The notes beneath the pieces are model-generated. The model saw only the letters and a list, made by a program, of their open reading frames with translations, did no database searches and was not told the origin of the DNA. From NCBI RefSeq assembly GCF_003095375.1, contig NZ_QEHR01000010.1, positions 1 to 64,000 of the forward strand: a stretch of 64,000 nucleotides of DNA, in the 5' to 3' direction. Positions within the stretch are counted from its first letter, which is position 1. Each line of letters starts with the position of its first letter. Positions 35,418-44,725 of the stretch are shown here, piece after piece. The DNA is from Marixanthomonas spongiae. Lineage in GTDB: Bacteria > Bacteroidota > Bacteroidia > Flavobacteriales > Flavobacteriaceae. Position numbers and translations under genes: made by a program.

Positions 35418-36377
35418 ATGTTACCAAAAAACAATAAATATAGCAATAGCAAGCCCATTTTGGCCAAAGTCCTTTTTGCGGTTTTGTGCCTTTTATGCCT
35501 TACTCCGTTTATTACCCCGCCCATAGCATTGTTGATGGGCGTGGTCATGGCCCAAATTACTGGCAACCCATTTGAAAAATTAAGCGGGAAGGCCGTAAGT
35601 TGGTTATTGAAATTTGCCGTAATTGGTTTAGGTTTTGGTATGAGTGTTTCCAGTGCACTTAAAGCTGGGAAAGATGGCTTTGTGTTGACCGTAGCCTCAA
35701 TTGCCATAACATTGACCTTGGGTATTTTGTTGGGAAAACTATTTAAAATAGATAAAAAAATCGCCCAGCTTATCTCTTCCGGAACGGCCATTTGCGGCGG
35801 TAGTGCCATTGCGGCCATTGCTCCAGTGATCAAGGCCAACGCCAAGCAGATTTCCATCTCGATAGGGATTGTCTTTTTATTAAATGCGCTGGCATTGTTC
35901 ATCTTCCCCGTCTTGGGTCACTTTTTTGAATTGACCCAGCATCAGTTTGGGGTATGGAGCGCCATTGCCATCCACGATACCAGCTCGGTAGTTGGCGCGG
36001 CCAATGAATATGGAAACGAAGCATTGCAAACGGCCACCACGGTAAAATTGGCACGGGCCTTATGGATATTGCCGGTATCGGTGCTTTTTGCCGTGTACAA
36101 ATCCGGTAGCGTAAAAAAAGTAAAAGTGCCTTATTTTATTGGCCTGTTTATTGTAGCCATTATCGTAAACACCTACGTGCCCGGCATAGAAAGCGTGGCT
36201 CCGCACATTGTTTCGCTGGCTAAAATTGCCTTGACCGTTACCTTATTTTTAATCGGTACCAACCTTACCTACGCTTCTTTAAAGCAGGTTGGCATCAAAC
36301 CTTTGGCTTTGGCGGTATTGATATGGGCATTCATTTCGGTCGCTTCGCTGCTTGTCATTATGCAAACGGTGACATAA
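35418..36377 (+). CDS. YeiH-family putative sulfate exporter
   Basis: 319 residues with about ten membrane helices. Characteristic are GISISSALKAG-like GFGMSVSSALKAGK, SSGTAICGGSAIAAIAPVIKA, and IHDTSSVVGAANEYGNEALQTATTVKLARALWILP, all hallmarks of the YeiH family. The substrate is not proven in general; sulfate or sulfonate export has been proposed from the context of LysR regulators such as YeiE and CysB relatives. It follows its LysR gene as an independent transcription unit. Confidence 0.88.
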   Translation: MLPKNNKYSNSKPILAKVLFAVLCLLCLTPFITPPIALLMGVVMAQITGNPFEKLSGKAVSWLLKFAVIGLGFGMSVSSALKAGKDGFVLTVASIAITLTLGILLGKLFKIDKKIAQLISSGTAICGGSAIAAIAPVIKANAKQISISIGIVFLLNALALFIFPVLGHFFELTQHQFGVWSAIAIHDTSSVVGAANEYGNEALQTATTVKLARALWILPVSVLFAVYKSGSVKKVKVPYFIGLFIVAIIVNTYVPGIESVAPHIVSLAKIALTVTLFLIGTNLTYASLKQVGIKPLALAVLIWAFISVASLLVIMQTVT

Positions 36378-36397
36378 ATAGGAGGGAAGCCGTAGTT

Positions 36398-36535
36398 TTA
36401 AAACACATCGAACACAAAACCCAAAAGCCAATATAAAATAAGGAACACCACAATGGTACCTATGCAGCCACATTTACCGCCGCCTATTTTTTTGGCACCC
36501 CAAGCTGCTGCAATAATCCGTAAGAGTTTTTTCAT
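36398..36535 (-). CDS. 45-residue membrane protein with GGGKCGC motif
   Basis: ATG at 36535, stop TAA at 36398-36400. It reads MKKLLRIIAAAWGAKKIGGG, then KCGCIGTIVV and one hydrophobic helix (GTIVVFLILYWLLGF). The Gly-Gly-Gly-Lys-Cys-Gly-Cys turn precedes the helix. Small proteins of this plan occur widely in Flavobacteriaceae as far as I recall, with no known function. It converges on the YeiH gene. Confidence 0.6.
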   Translation of the reverse strand: MKKLLRIIAAAWGAKKIGGGKCGCIGTIVVFLILYWLLGFVFDVF

Positions 36536-36590
36536 CTAAATGTTTTCCCTAAAGATAAACAATTCTTGTTTTAATTTAGTACAAAAAAAA

Positions 36591-36615
36591 TCCCGCCGTG
36601 TAGCGGGAGTTTTTG
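36591..36615 (-). terminator. Intrinsic terminator of the YtxH-like gene
   Basis: TCCCGC, 6-nt loop, GCGGGA, with an eight-base A-run on the plus strand that is a T-run on the minus strand, 21 bp after the stop. Confidence 0.85.
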
Positions 36616-36635
36616 GTATAAGGAACATTAAAAAA

Positions 36636-36875
36636 TCAGTTTTTAATGTTTTCTACTTTTTCCTTGGTCGTGTTTTTTAGTTGGTCGTACTTTTCAGAAA
36701 TAGAAGATTCTACGTTTCGTGCAGTGTCTTTGATGCTGTCGCCGGCTTCGTTGACTTTAGATTTCAATTTCTGTTTCTGTTCGGGCGACATTCTTTTATA
36801 TTGCCACCAAGCTAAAGCGCCAGCTCCTATACCCAATATAGCTGCTGCAATTCCTTTTTTTTGTCCGTTGTTCAT
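36636..36875 (-). CDS. YtxH-like stress/envelope protein
   Basis: 79 residues. One N-terminal hydrophobic helix (KKGIAAAILGIGAGALAWWQY) is followed by a charged amphipathic coil (about 30-79) rich in Lys/Glu/Asp (KLKSKVNEAGDSIKDTARNVE). This matches the YtxH domain plan of small membrane-anchored stress proteins. Function beyond that is unknown. Confidence 0.65.
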   Translation of the reverse strand: MNNGQKKGIAAAILGIGAGALAWWQYKRMSPEQKQKLKSKVNEAGDSIKDTARNVESSISEKYDQLKNTTKEKVENIKN

Positions 36876-37094
36876 AGTTCTTTGTTTTTTAATTTTGTTT
36901 GTTGTTTGAATGTTATTTTAAATATAAGTCAATTTTAAACCCTGCAATAACTTGCGACCCACTTTAATATTTATTTATGCTGAAATGTTAATGAAAATAT
37001 ACAAGAATTAACATTTTAAAAATTGTCCGTCGTTTTAGCCAATAATCAAGCAATTTTTTATATACTGTTAAGGTTGAATTACACGTAAAATACC

Positions 37095-38093
37095 ATGAGG
37101 AAACCAACACCCTATTCGATTTTAGAACTGGCCACCATTGGGGTCAATTTCACTCCTACGGAAGTCTTTAAAAACAGCCTCACCTTGGCCCAAAAAGCCG
37201 AACAATTTGGCTACGAACGTTTTTGGCTGGCCGAACACCACAATATGAAAAGCATTGCCAGCTCGGCAACTTCTGTACTTATCGGGCATATTGCCGGCGG
37301 CACCGAGAGAATTCGCGTAGGCTCTGGCGGGATTATGTTGCCCAATCATTCGTCTCTATTGATTGCCGAACAATTTGGCACCCTGGGAGCTTTGTATCCC
37401 AACCGGATTGATTTAGGATTGGGCAGGGCGCCAGGCACCGACCAAGTTACCGCGCAGGCCATTCGGCCGGATAGGATGCAAGCGGTCTATAAGTTTCCGG
37501 AAGAACTGCGGAACATTCAGCAGTATTTTTCAACAGATAACCAACACGCCAAAGTACGGGCGCCCATAGCCGAAGGTGTAACGATGCCTATGTATATTTT
37601 AGGCTCCAGTACCGATAGCGCCCATTTGGCGGCAAAAGAAGGTCTGCCCTACGTGTTTGCGAGTCATTTTGCGCCTACCCACTTGTTTGAAGCGTTAAAC
37701 ATTTATTACAATACCTTTCAACCTTCTCCATATCTTGAAAAGCCTTACACCATGGCGTGTATCAATGTTATTGCAGCCGATACCGATGCGGAAGCCGAAA
37801 AAATTTCTACTTCATTGATCAGGATGATGCTTGGCGTGATGACAGGAAATATTGACTATGTGCAGCCGCCTACTGAAATGACTTCAGAGTTAAAACAGAT
37901 TCTTCAAAACCCAGCGTTTCAGAAAATGCTGAAATATGCTTTTATAGGAAGCAAGGAAACGGTAAAACAAAAAACAAAAGGGTTTTTAAAAGAAACCGGC
38001 GTGGACGAAATTATGGTGGCTTCCCATATTTACGATCCCGAAGCCCGTGTTAAATCGTTTCAGATATTTTCAGAAGTCATGAAAGAACTATAA
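37095..38093 (+). CDS. LLM-class flavin-dependent oxidoreductase
   Basis: 332 residues. The luciferase-like TIM barrel has FWLAEHHNMKSIASSATSVLIGHIAGGTERIRVGSGGIMLPNHS (in blocks, about 43-90) and GALYPNRIDLGLGRAPGTD. This is the YhbW-like subgroup of FMN-dependent monooxygenases. The substrate is unknown. It is a single gene with an AT-rich 219-bp upstream gap in which I saw no other gene. Confidence 0.93.
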   Translation: MRKPTPYSILELATIGVNFTPTEVFKNSLTLAQKAEQFGYERFWLAEHHNMKSIASSATSVLIGHIAGGTERIRVGSGGIMLPNHSSLLIAEQFGTLGALYPNRIDLGLGRAPGTDQVTAQAIRPDRMQAVYKFPEELRNIQQYFSTDNQHAKVRAPIAEGVTMPMYILGSSTDSAHLAAKEGLPYVFASHFAPTHLFEALNIYYNTFQPSPYLEKPYTMACINVIAADTDAEAEKISTSLIRMMLGVMTGNIDYVQPPTEMTSELKQILQNPAFQKMLKYAFIGSKETVKQKTKGFLKETGVDEIMVASHIYDPEARVKSFQIFSEVMKEL

Positions 38094-38242
38094 TTTTTTT
38101 AAGATTTAACATTGCGAATAAGCAGCTTGTATTATATAAAAACCTCAATAAAAATGTGGTTTTTTCGCCGTCCTATGTGTAGCTAGTTTCCTAAAGCAAT
38201 TAAAGGTGTATATTTGAGAACAACAACCTTATCACTATCAAT

Positions 38243-39568
38243 ATGTTAAAATATATCTTTTCATGCTTTATCTGTATAGCTTCATTACAGGCACAAACGT
38301 TCAATAAAGCTAAATTGGACAGCCTTTTTAGTGTCATTGAGGCCAATAACAAAGGCATGGGAGGCTTTTCCATCTTTTCAAATGGGGAGGAGGTTTATAA
38401 TAAATCGTTTGGATTTTCAGATGTGGCAACCCAGGCAAAGGCAAATGATTTAACCAAATACCGCATCGGTTCCATTTCAAAAACATATACCGCTGCCATC
38501 ATTATGCAACTTGTTGAAGAAAGAAAAATAAACGTGAACACCTTGTTAAGCAAATATTTCCCAACAGTTCCCAATGCCGACAAAATTACTGTTGAATCCC
38601 TGTTACGGCACAAAAGCGGCCTGTTTAACATTACCCAAACGAAAGACTTAAGGGCTTGGGTGGAGCAACCTCAATCCCGTAAAAAAATGATTGAGCGCAT
38701 TATCGACAACGGTACCAACTTTGAGCCCAACGAGAAAACACAGTACTCCAACACCAATTTTGTTTTATTGTCCTATATCGCTGAAGAAGTTGAAATGAAA
38801 GATTTCGCAACTATTTTAGATGAAAGAATAATCAAACCTTTAAACTTAAAGAGAACGGAATATGGTAAGCCCATAAAGCCCTCAAACAATGAGGCATTAC
38901 CGTATATTTTTGAAAATTCGGAATGGAAAGAAATTAAATTGCAAACCAATATGAGCATCCCAATGGGTGCCGGGGCCGTAGTGTCAACAGCAACTGAATT
39001 GAACCAATTTTTCACAAGCATGTTCACCGGTACATTGTTGTCAACAGCTTCGTTGCGGGCTATGATAAATGCTGAAGAAGGAATGGGATTGGGGCTTATG
39101 AAATTACCTCTTGAAGATAAAGAAGTCTATGGACATGGAGGCAGCATTGATGGTTTTCAGGCGTTTTCAGCATACTTTCCAGCCGAAAACGTATCCATGT
39201 CATTAACCACAAACAATTTATACACCCAGGTTTCAGGGGTTTTTCTTGGTGCCGTTAAAATCTACTTTGAGATGAACTATACCCTTCCAGACTTCTCACC
39301 AAAGGAAACCATAGAAGTAACTTCAGAACAATTGGACACCTATTTGGGAACGTATGGCAGCTCTGCTTTTCCAATTGATATTTATATTACAAAAGATGGT
39401 GATACACTTATCGCACAAGGAGAAGGACAGCCAAGGTTTCCGCTGGATGCCGTTGGGCCCCATATTTTTTATTCAGAAAGTGTAATGATCAAATTAACAT
39501 TTCAACCAAAAGAAAACAAATTGATTGTCCATCAAGGAGGCCAAACATACGAATTGAGTAGAGAATAA
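38243..39568 (+). CDS. Beta-lactamase-fold serine hydrolase, secreted
   Basis: 441 residues. The signal peptide ends near LQAQ18. The catalytic set is intact: S77-I-S-K80 (YRIGSISKTYTA), Y168-S-N170 and a HGG triad (YGHGGSIDGF, about 290). A C-terminal domain of about 110 residues (DFSPKETIEVTSEQLDTYLG...) resembles DUF3471-like beta domains. The family includes esterases and D-aminopeptidases; the substrate is not evident. A -7 box TATATTTG is at 38209-38216. It is the intact counterpart of the degenerate gene at 15605. Confidence 0.9.
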   Translation: MLKYIFSCFICIASLQAQTFNKAKLDSLFSVIEANNKGMGGFSIFSNGEEVYNKSFGFSDVATQAKANDLTKYRIGSISKTYTAAIIMQLVEERKINVNTLLSKYFPTVPNADKITVESLLRHKSGLFNITQTKDLRAWVEQPQSRKKMIERIIDNGTNFEPNEKTQYSNTNFVLLSYIAEEVEMKDFATILDERIIKPLNLKRTEYGKPIKPSNNEALPYIFENSEWKEIKLQTNMSIPMGAGAVVSTATELNQFFTSMFTGTLLSTASLRAMINAEEGMGLGLMKLPLEDKEVYGHGGSIDGFQAFSAYFPAENVSMSLTTNNLYTQVSGVFLGAVKIYFEMNYTLPDFSPKETIEVTSEQLDTYLGTYGSSAFPIDIYITKDGDTLIAQGEGQPRFPLDAVGPHIFYSESVMIKLTFQPKENKLIVHQGGQTYELSRE

Positions 39569-39616
39569 TGATGCTTAAATAAAGCGAAGTACCTTCAGTT
39601 TTAAATAGCCATTAAC

Positions 39617-39964
39617 ATGAACACGACAAACAACCACATCAACTATATCGAATTAAAGGCCAATGACCTTGTATTAATAAAGAAATTCTATTCCACTTGT
39701 TTTGGATGGAGTTTTACCGATTATGGCCCAACGTATGTGGATTTTTCAGAAAGTGGGCTGCAGGGAGGTTTCGAAAAAACAGATGCCGAAATTGTAAATG
39801 GTGCACTCGTTGTTTTATACCATGAAAATTTAGAACAGGTAAAAAGCACGATTATTGAAGCCAACGGAACCATTTCCAAAGACATTTTTTCCTTTCCCGG
39901 CGGAAGGCGGTTTCATTTTTTAGACCCATCAGGAAACGAATTGGCCATTTGGACCAATCAATAA
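39617..39964 (+). CDS. VOC-family (glyoxalase/bleomycin-resistance-like) protein
   Basis: 115 residues, one complete VOC unit. INYIELKANDLVLIKKFYSTCFGWSFTDYG at the start and FPGGRRFHFLDPSGNELAIW at the end mark the beta-alpha-beta-beta-beta modules. One His and one Glu ligand position are visible at the end (H in RRFHF, E in GNELAIW); the metal is not certain. Transcribed 49 bp after the serine hydrolase gene and so possibly in one operon. Confidence 0.88.
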   Translation: MNTTNNHINYIELKANDLVLIKKFYSTCFGWSFTDYGPTYVDFSESGLQGGFEKTDAEIVNGALVVLYHENLEQVKSTIIEANGTISKDIFSFPGGRRFHFLDPSGNELAIWTNQ

Positions 39965-40076
39965 AAAAAGTGCCTTGGCGCTTGTTGTTTACTCAATTAT
40001 GTCCTTTTCATTTCTTACTGTTCTATATTTTCAGTATCTTGAAAACGAATAGGTTATAACGATAAATAGAACTGTT

Positions 40077-40517
40077 ATGGAAGAGTTACCATTGGTTAAT
40101 TTTCACTTTCGAGTAGATTGGGGCGGAACAAGAATTGGATTTACTGAAGTGACCGGCCTCGATATGGAATATGAAGTCTTGGAATACCGACACGGCGCCA
40201 GCCTGGAATTTTCGACCCAGAAACTGCCGGGGCTCAGGAAATTTCGCAACATTGTACTGAAACGCGGGATGCACAAAAATGACAACGATTTTTTTAAATG
40301 GTTTGACGATTTTAGGCAAAGCAAGGAAAGAAGGGATATTACCATTAGCCTTTTAAATGAAGAGCACGAACCTACGGTTGTTTGGAAGGTACGCAATACG
40401 TGGCCGGTGTCCATTAAATATTCCGGGCTTCATGCCACCAAAACCGAAGTGTTTATTGAACGCATGGAACTCACCCACGAAGGCATACAGGTTGAAAACG
40501 GTAGCGATAGCGAATGA
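40077..40517 (+). CDS. Phage-tail-tube-like (gp19/Afp1-type) protein
   Basis: 146 residues. NFHFRVDWGGTRIGFTEVTGLDMEYEVLEYRHG, then LPGLRKFRNIVLKRG and EPTVVWKVRNTWPVSIKYSGLHA are the signature of tube proteins of contractile tails and extracellular contractile injection systems (T4 gp19, Afp1/Pvc1, Hcp-like fold). A short Ser/Asp/Glu tail ends the protein. It overlaps the next gene by four bases (ATGA), and that gene encodes a related tube protein. No sheath, baseplate, spike or AAA+ gene is in the window. Confidence 0.85.
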   Translation: MEELPLVNFHFRVDWGGTRIGFTEVTGLDMEYEVLEYRHGASLEFSTQKLPGLRKFRNIVLKRGMHKNDNDFFKWFDDFRQSKERRDITISLLNEEHEPTVVWKVRNTWPVSIKYSGLHATKTEVFIERMELTHEGIQVENGSDSE

Positions 40518-40993
40518 GGCCGCCACGAAAAACATATCCGCCATTGAACATGCATTTCGTTGTTGAATTTGAGGGTCAAAAATCGATTTCTGACGGTCAG
40601 TTTCAATCAGTACAAGGATTGCAGGCCAGAATCTGTACAAAGGAGGACAGCAAAGAACGAAAGGTTCATTTTGAAAACATTGTTTTAAAACGGGCCTATC
40701 AACCCAACTCCAAATTGATCGCTTGGTGCATGGACGCTATAAACAATCATAAAAAACAACCCCGAAACTTATTGATTAAACTGCTAAATGCCCAACACGA
40801 GCCAATAAGTGCTTGGGAAATCGAACAGGCTGTTCCGGTAGGCTGGGGCGTGGAAGAACTGCATGCCCAAGACACGAAAATACTACTGGAGTGCATAGAA
40901 CTGGATTACAAATACTTTCAGGTTATCGACGGCGATGGAAACGTAATAGCGCCAATTGAGGATGAAAAGGAAACTTTCTTTGAGCATAAGTGA
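40514..40993 (+). CDS. Second phage-tail-tube-like (gp19-type) protein
   Basis: 159 residues. MHFVVEFEGQKSISDGQFQSVQGLQARICT, KVHFENIVLKRAYQPNSKLIAWCMD and EPISAWEIEQAVPVGWGVEELHAQDTKILLECIEL are the tube-protein pattern, and it shares the IVLKR and 'EPxxxW' elements with the gene before it. The start overlaps the previous stop. The C-terminal tail is acidic. Paired, related tube genes are normal within injection-system operons, but here they appear as an isolated unit. Confidence 0.85.
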   Translation: MRPPRKTYPPLNMHFVVEFEGQKSISDGQFQSVQGLQARICTKEDSKERKVHFENIVLKRAYQPNSKLIAWCMDAINNHKKQPRNLLIKLLNAQHEPISAWEIEQAVPVGWGVEELHAQDTKILLECIELDYKYFQVIDGDGNVIAPIEDEKETFFEHK

Positions 40994-41199
40994 GCTTTAA
41001 ACTTAAAATAACCTCTCCCACGGTTATTTTTCAATTTAACTGTATCCAACTTTCGGAAATTTCAAAAATCATTTTACTTATTATCAGTCCATTTCTTAAT
41101 CGACACTTCCGATGAAAACTCAAGTTATAAACAACAATTAACGCCACTTTAATACAGATAAAACCACTCGCTTGTTATCTTTAATGAAAAAGAAACGAT

Positions 41200-42939
41200 A
41201 TGGCAAAAAATGTAGCAGATGTATTGGTTGAAAATTTAGTAAATGCTGGCGTTAAAAGGTTGTACGCAGTAACAGGCGACAGCTTAAACCCCATAAACGA
41301 TGCCGTTAGACGGGATGGTAGGTTACAGTGGATTCATGTACGCCATGAAGAAGCCGGGGCGTATGCCGCTTCCACGGACGCCGAGCTGGACGGCATAGGT
41401 TGTTGTATGGGCAGCAGTGGCCCAGGACACGTACATTTGGTCAATGGTCTGTACGACGCCAACCGTGCCGGAAATCCGGTGATTGCCATCGCTACCACCG
41501 TAAACACCAATAAATTGGGAATGGATAATTTTCAGGAAACCAATGTCACCAAGTTGTTTGACGATTGCAGTAAATATTGTTTTATGGCCAACACGCCAGA
41601 GCAGGCGGCACACGCGTTTCAAACGGGCATTCAGCACGCAATTCAAGATAGGGGAGTGGCAGTGGTTGGTTTGCCGGGCGATGTTTCAAAAGCCGATGCC
41701 GAGCACATTACCACTTCGCATAAAAATTTCAAAACCAATTCCAGGCTTATTCCGGGGAAAGAAGAATTGGAACAATTGGCTACCATCATTAATTCCAATA
41801 AAAAAGTGATGTTGTTTTGTGGGCACGGCTGTAAAGATGCTCAGAAAGAAGCAATGCAACTTTCAGAAAAACTGAACGCGCCCATGGGTTTTAGTTTCCG
41901 CGGAAAAATATTTTTTGATAAAACCAGCAATCCGTATGCGGTGGGTTTAAATGGTTTGTTAGGCAGTAAATCTGGGTTCAAGGCGATGCACGAAGCCGAT
42001 CTGCTGATTTTATTGGGCACCGATTTTCCATACACCGAATTTCTGCCCGAAAAAAACAAAATCATACAGATAGATCACAAACCCGAACGCATTGGCCGTC
42101 GTGCCAAAGTGGATTATGGCTATGCTGGAACCATAAAAGATACAATCGAAGCGCTGTTGCCTATGTTGGATTCTAATGAAGATGATAAATTTTTAACTGA
42201 AATGCGGGAGCTTCATGAAGCGCAAGAAGAAAAATACGCCTCGTATGTGAAAGCCAAATCGAAAGAAAACAACATCCACCCTGAGTTTGTGGCTTCTGTC
42301 ATCAATGAAACCGCTGCAGATGATGCCATTTTCACCGTTGATACCGGGATGTCCGCAGTTTGGGCGGCACGGTATATTAAAGGAAAAAGTAATCGGTATT
42401 TAACAGGTTCGTTTAACCACGGTTCTATGGCCAATGCCATGCCAATGGCCATTGGGGCAGGACTTTCGCGCCCAGACCGTCAAGTGATCGCCCTGTGCGG
42501 TGATGGCGGCATAAGCATGCTTTTGGGTGATTTAATGACCATTCGCCAATATAACATCCCGGCAAAAATCATCATTTTTAACAACCGCAGCTTGGGAATG
42601 GTAAAACTAGAAATGCAAGTAGCCGGGTACCCCGAGTGGCAGACTGATATGAAAAACCCCGATTTCGCCAAAGTGGCCGAGGCCATGAACATTAAAGCTT
42701 GGAACGTGGACGAATGCAAAAACGTTAAAAACACCTTGCAAGAAGCCTTTGCACACGACGGCCCTGCACTTGTGAACATATTTACCGACCCAGATGCACT
42801 GGCAATGCCGCCCAAAGTGGAATTTGACCAAATAAAAGGGTTTGCCGAAAGTATGGGCAAATTAATGCTGAACGGCCATACCGCCGAAGTTATCGACACG
42901 GCAAAGTCTAACTTTAAGTATTTAAAGGAACTGTTTTAA
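41200..42939 (+). CDS. poxB: Thiamine-diphosphate pyruvate oxidase/dehydrogenase (PoxB-like)
   Basis: 579 residues. VTGDSLNPINDAV, RHEEAGAYAAS, and SSGPGHVHLVNGLYDANRAGNPVIAIA start the Pyr domain. A central FAD-type domain follows, then the PP domain with GDGGISMLLGDLMTIRQYNIPAKIIIFNNRSLGMVKLEMQ (the ThDP GDG...NN motif at about 430-460). It is close to E. coli PoxB throughout; the C-terminal membrane-binding peptide should be in the last 20 residues (NFKYLKELF). It converts pyruvate to acetate and CO2 with electrons to quinone. Confidence 0.9.
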   Translation: MAKNVADVLVENLVNAGVKRLYAVTGDSLNPINDAVRRDGRLQWIHVRHEEAGAYAASTDAELDGIGCCMGSSGPGHVHLVNGLYDANRAGNPVIAIATTVNTNKLGMDNFQETNVTKLFDDCSKYCFMANTPEQAAHAFQTGIQHAIQDRGVAVVGLPGDVSKADAEHITTSHKNFKTNSRLIPGKEELEQLATIINSNKKVMLFCGHGCKDAQKEAMQLSEKLNAPMGFSFRGKIFFDKTSNPYAVGLNGLLGSKSGFKAMHEADLLILLGTDFPYTEFLPEKNKIIQIDHKPERIGRRAKVDYGYAGTIKDTIEALLPMLDSNEDDKFLTEMRELHEAQEEKYASYVKAKSKENNIHPEFVASVINETAADDAIFTVDTGMSAVWAARYIKGKSNRYLTGSFNHGSMANAMPMAIGAGLSRPDRQVIALCGDGGISMLLGDLMTIRQYNIPAKIIIFNNRSLGMVKLEMQVAGYPEWQTDMKNPDFAKVAEAMNIKAWNVDECKNVKNTLQEAFAHDGPALVNIFTDPDALAMPPKVEFDQIKGFAESMGKLMLNGHTAEVIDTAKSNFKYLKELF

Positions 42940-42963
42940 AGTCTTGCGTGGCAATAAATTATT

Positions 42964-43033
42964 GAGGCTGTCTAAAAAGTAAAGCATTCAACTTTGTCTT
43001 ATTGACAACGTAAACTACTTTTTAGACAGCCTC
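42964..43033. repeat. GAGGCTGTCTAAAAAGT inverted-repeat element, copy 1
   Basis: GAGGCTGTCTAAAAAGTA at 42964-42981 is the exact reverse complement of 43016-43033; the loop is 34 nt. It fills the gap between the convergent poxB and 43120 genes, so it probably acts as a bidirectional terminator or is a small MITE-like element. Confidence 0.8.
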
Positions 43034-43119
43034 TTGGCATTGAACTAAGTTAGGATTTGATTTTTTCAGCTTTAATGATGCTAATAAACTGTATGCCCAA
43101 TGCCAATGGTATAATGTAT

Positions 43120-43611
43120 TTACTGCACCTCAAAGGTTTGTTCATAAACCGGTTCATTGTTTTCAAACAACTGTATTCTTACTGAACCCAACTGATCGGG
43201 TTTATCAAAAAACACGGTGACTGTAGCTTCATCTAATCTAGCAAAACCTGCCCTATCGGTTCCTGCCGTGCGTACTTCAAGCGGATTGGGTTTGGAAACG
43301 GTTTTCAAAGGTTCGTTTTGTTTGCCGAATGCCGTAATGCGCAAGGGCCTATCCTGTACAATTGCCGTTGATGGTGCACCCAAAATCCTGTCGGTTGAAA
43401 CAAGCTGATACCCTTCTTCTGTAACCTTAAAGGTTAACCGTAACACGGGAACAGGTTGATATAAACTAATGTCCCTTGGCACTTTTTCTGGATCTGGTGT
43501 TTCAGGTAAGTTTATATTTTCTTTTGGCTCTTGTGCCATTGCCGATATACTGAACAAAAGCGATACCGTTAACAATAGGACTATTCTATTTAATTTTATC
43601 GTGGTTTTCAT
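43120..43611 (-). CDS. Secreted protein of unknown function
   Basis: 163 residues. The signal peptide ends at SISAMA; a short acidic Pro-rich stretch follows, then a beta-rich domain (FKVTEEGYQLVSTDRILG, TVTVFFDKPDQLGSVRIQLFENNEP). The end is a plausible fibronectin- or Ig-like domain. It is the last gene of three on the minus strand; the stop of the M64-like gene is 13 bp before its start, so they are likely in one operon. I do not recognise it. Confidence 0.65.
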   Translation of the reverse strand: MKTTIKLNRIVLLLTVSLLFSISAMAQEPKENINLPETPDPEKVPRDISLYQPVPVLRLTFKVTEEGYQLVSTDRILGAPSTAIVQDRPLRITAFGKQNEPLKTVSKPNPLEVRTAGTDRAGFARLDEATVTVFFDKPDQLGSVRIQLFENNEPVYEQTFEVQ

Positions 43612-43624
43612 AATACGTGTGTTT

Positions 43625-44725
43625 TTAGTTTGTTAATTCACTGTAATACCAAATGGTCCTTAAAATGCATGACCGTTCAAAATCGGGCATCGTTGCATCG
43701 CCGTCATTGAGCATGATACAGTTAAGGCTGGAAGGCTCTACCCGAAAACATCCCGAAAATATTTCTTCTACGTCGCTTGTGGGCCATCCATGATCGGTAT
43801 TATACGTTTCGGCAGCAGATCTACTGCTGTACACATTATGGTATGGGTCGGACGAGGTACGGCAGTTTCCACTATTGTATTCATCTGCAAGACCAAAGGA
43901 ACTATGGCCACTTTCATGGACTGCTGTTCCAATATTGGTAGGTTCGGTTCCAAAATTACCACCACTGGCCCAATCCCTTTTCACCGTGGTATGGATAACG
44001 GCCGCATGGTCTATTATGGATGAATTACTAACGCTGGAGGGGATATCCATCGTAAGAACACCACTGTCATAATCGCTAATAAACCCTCTTTGCGGGGAGT
44101 AATAAAAACTCCATAGTTGCCTTCGGTTTCTTATGGCATTGTTAATATGATACCCATCAAAAATCAAGCCTTCCAGATCGGGCAACATATCGCGTCCCGA
44201 ACTATAGTCCGTTCGGTCTGCTACAAACGCCACATCGATGGTTTTGGCGGGTGCGCCTTTCCCTAAAATTGGGATAGGGGAGTTGCCATAAGGCCAATCG
44301 CCAGCCGCAAAATACCAGTCTTCAGATTTGTTCCTGCCTTTTCCGTCAGTAATGCGAACCAAAAAGCGCACAAACGATCCAGCTGCAAATCCAGCAGAAA
44401 AGTTATGTGTTTCGTTTGCCGATGTGGGTTCTGGGTCATAATTCCAATCCCTTACAAAGCCCCATTGACCGCCGGGGCGTTGGCGGGCCGATCGCATATT
44501 GTTGTCTGGGTTTACGTACAGTTCATATTCATATACAAAAAGTTCTGCCCGGGCAATACCGTCGTTATCGCTAGTGTTGAACGTAAAATTCACCGCAGTG
44601 TTATTTGCGGGATGAAATGGCGCATAGCGGGTAGTCAAAGAAGTGGAAGAACCACAACTGGACAGTATTGCCGCCAAAAGCAATAGCCATAAAAATTGAA
44701 TAGGTTTAAAAAATAATGAATCCAT
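43625..44725 (-). CDS. M64-like metalloprotease lipoprotein
   Basis: 366 residues from ATG 44725; a start at 44815 would put 30 residues before the lipobox (ILSSC). The first third is a beta domain (NFTFNTSDNDGIARAELFVYEYELYV). The catalytic domain has TAVHESGHSSFGLADEYNSGNC: HExxH followed by the GLxDEY loop of peptidase family M64 (IgA peptidase type), with a Met-turn-like NCIMLNDGDATMPDF near the end. It should be a zinc endopeptidase on the outer face of the membrane. It is followed by a small secreted gene and preceded by an aerolysin-like toxin gene 280 bp upstream. Protease activation of the toxin is only a hypothesis. Confidence 0.8.
   Translation of the reverse strand: MDSLFFKPIQFLWLLLLAAILSSCGSSTSLTTRYAPFHPANNTAVNFTFNTSDNDGIARAELFVYEYELYVNPDNNMRSARQRPGGQWGFVRDWNYDPEPTSANETHNFSAGFAAGSFVRFLVRITDGKGRNKSEDWYFAAGDWPYGNSPIPILGKGAPAKTIDVAFVADRTDYSSGRDMLPDLEGLIFDGYHINNAIRNRRQLWSFYYSPQRGFISDYDSGVLTMDIPSSVSNSSIIDHAAVIHTTVKRDWASGGNFGTEPTNIGTAVHESGHSSFGLADEYNSGNCRTSSDPYHNVYSSRSAAETYNTDHGWPTSDVEEIFSGCFRVEPSSLNCIMLNDGDATMPDFERSCILRTIWYYSELTN

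Noticed and set aside
35399-35902. 167-aa minus-strand ORF over the YeiH gene start
   Set aside because: Antisense to a conserved ten-helix transporter; it also covers the mapped promoter.
40077-40993. A complete extracellular contractile injection system
   Set aside because: Only two tube genes are visible; no sheath, baseplate, spike or AAA+ ATPase in the window.
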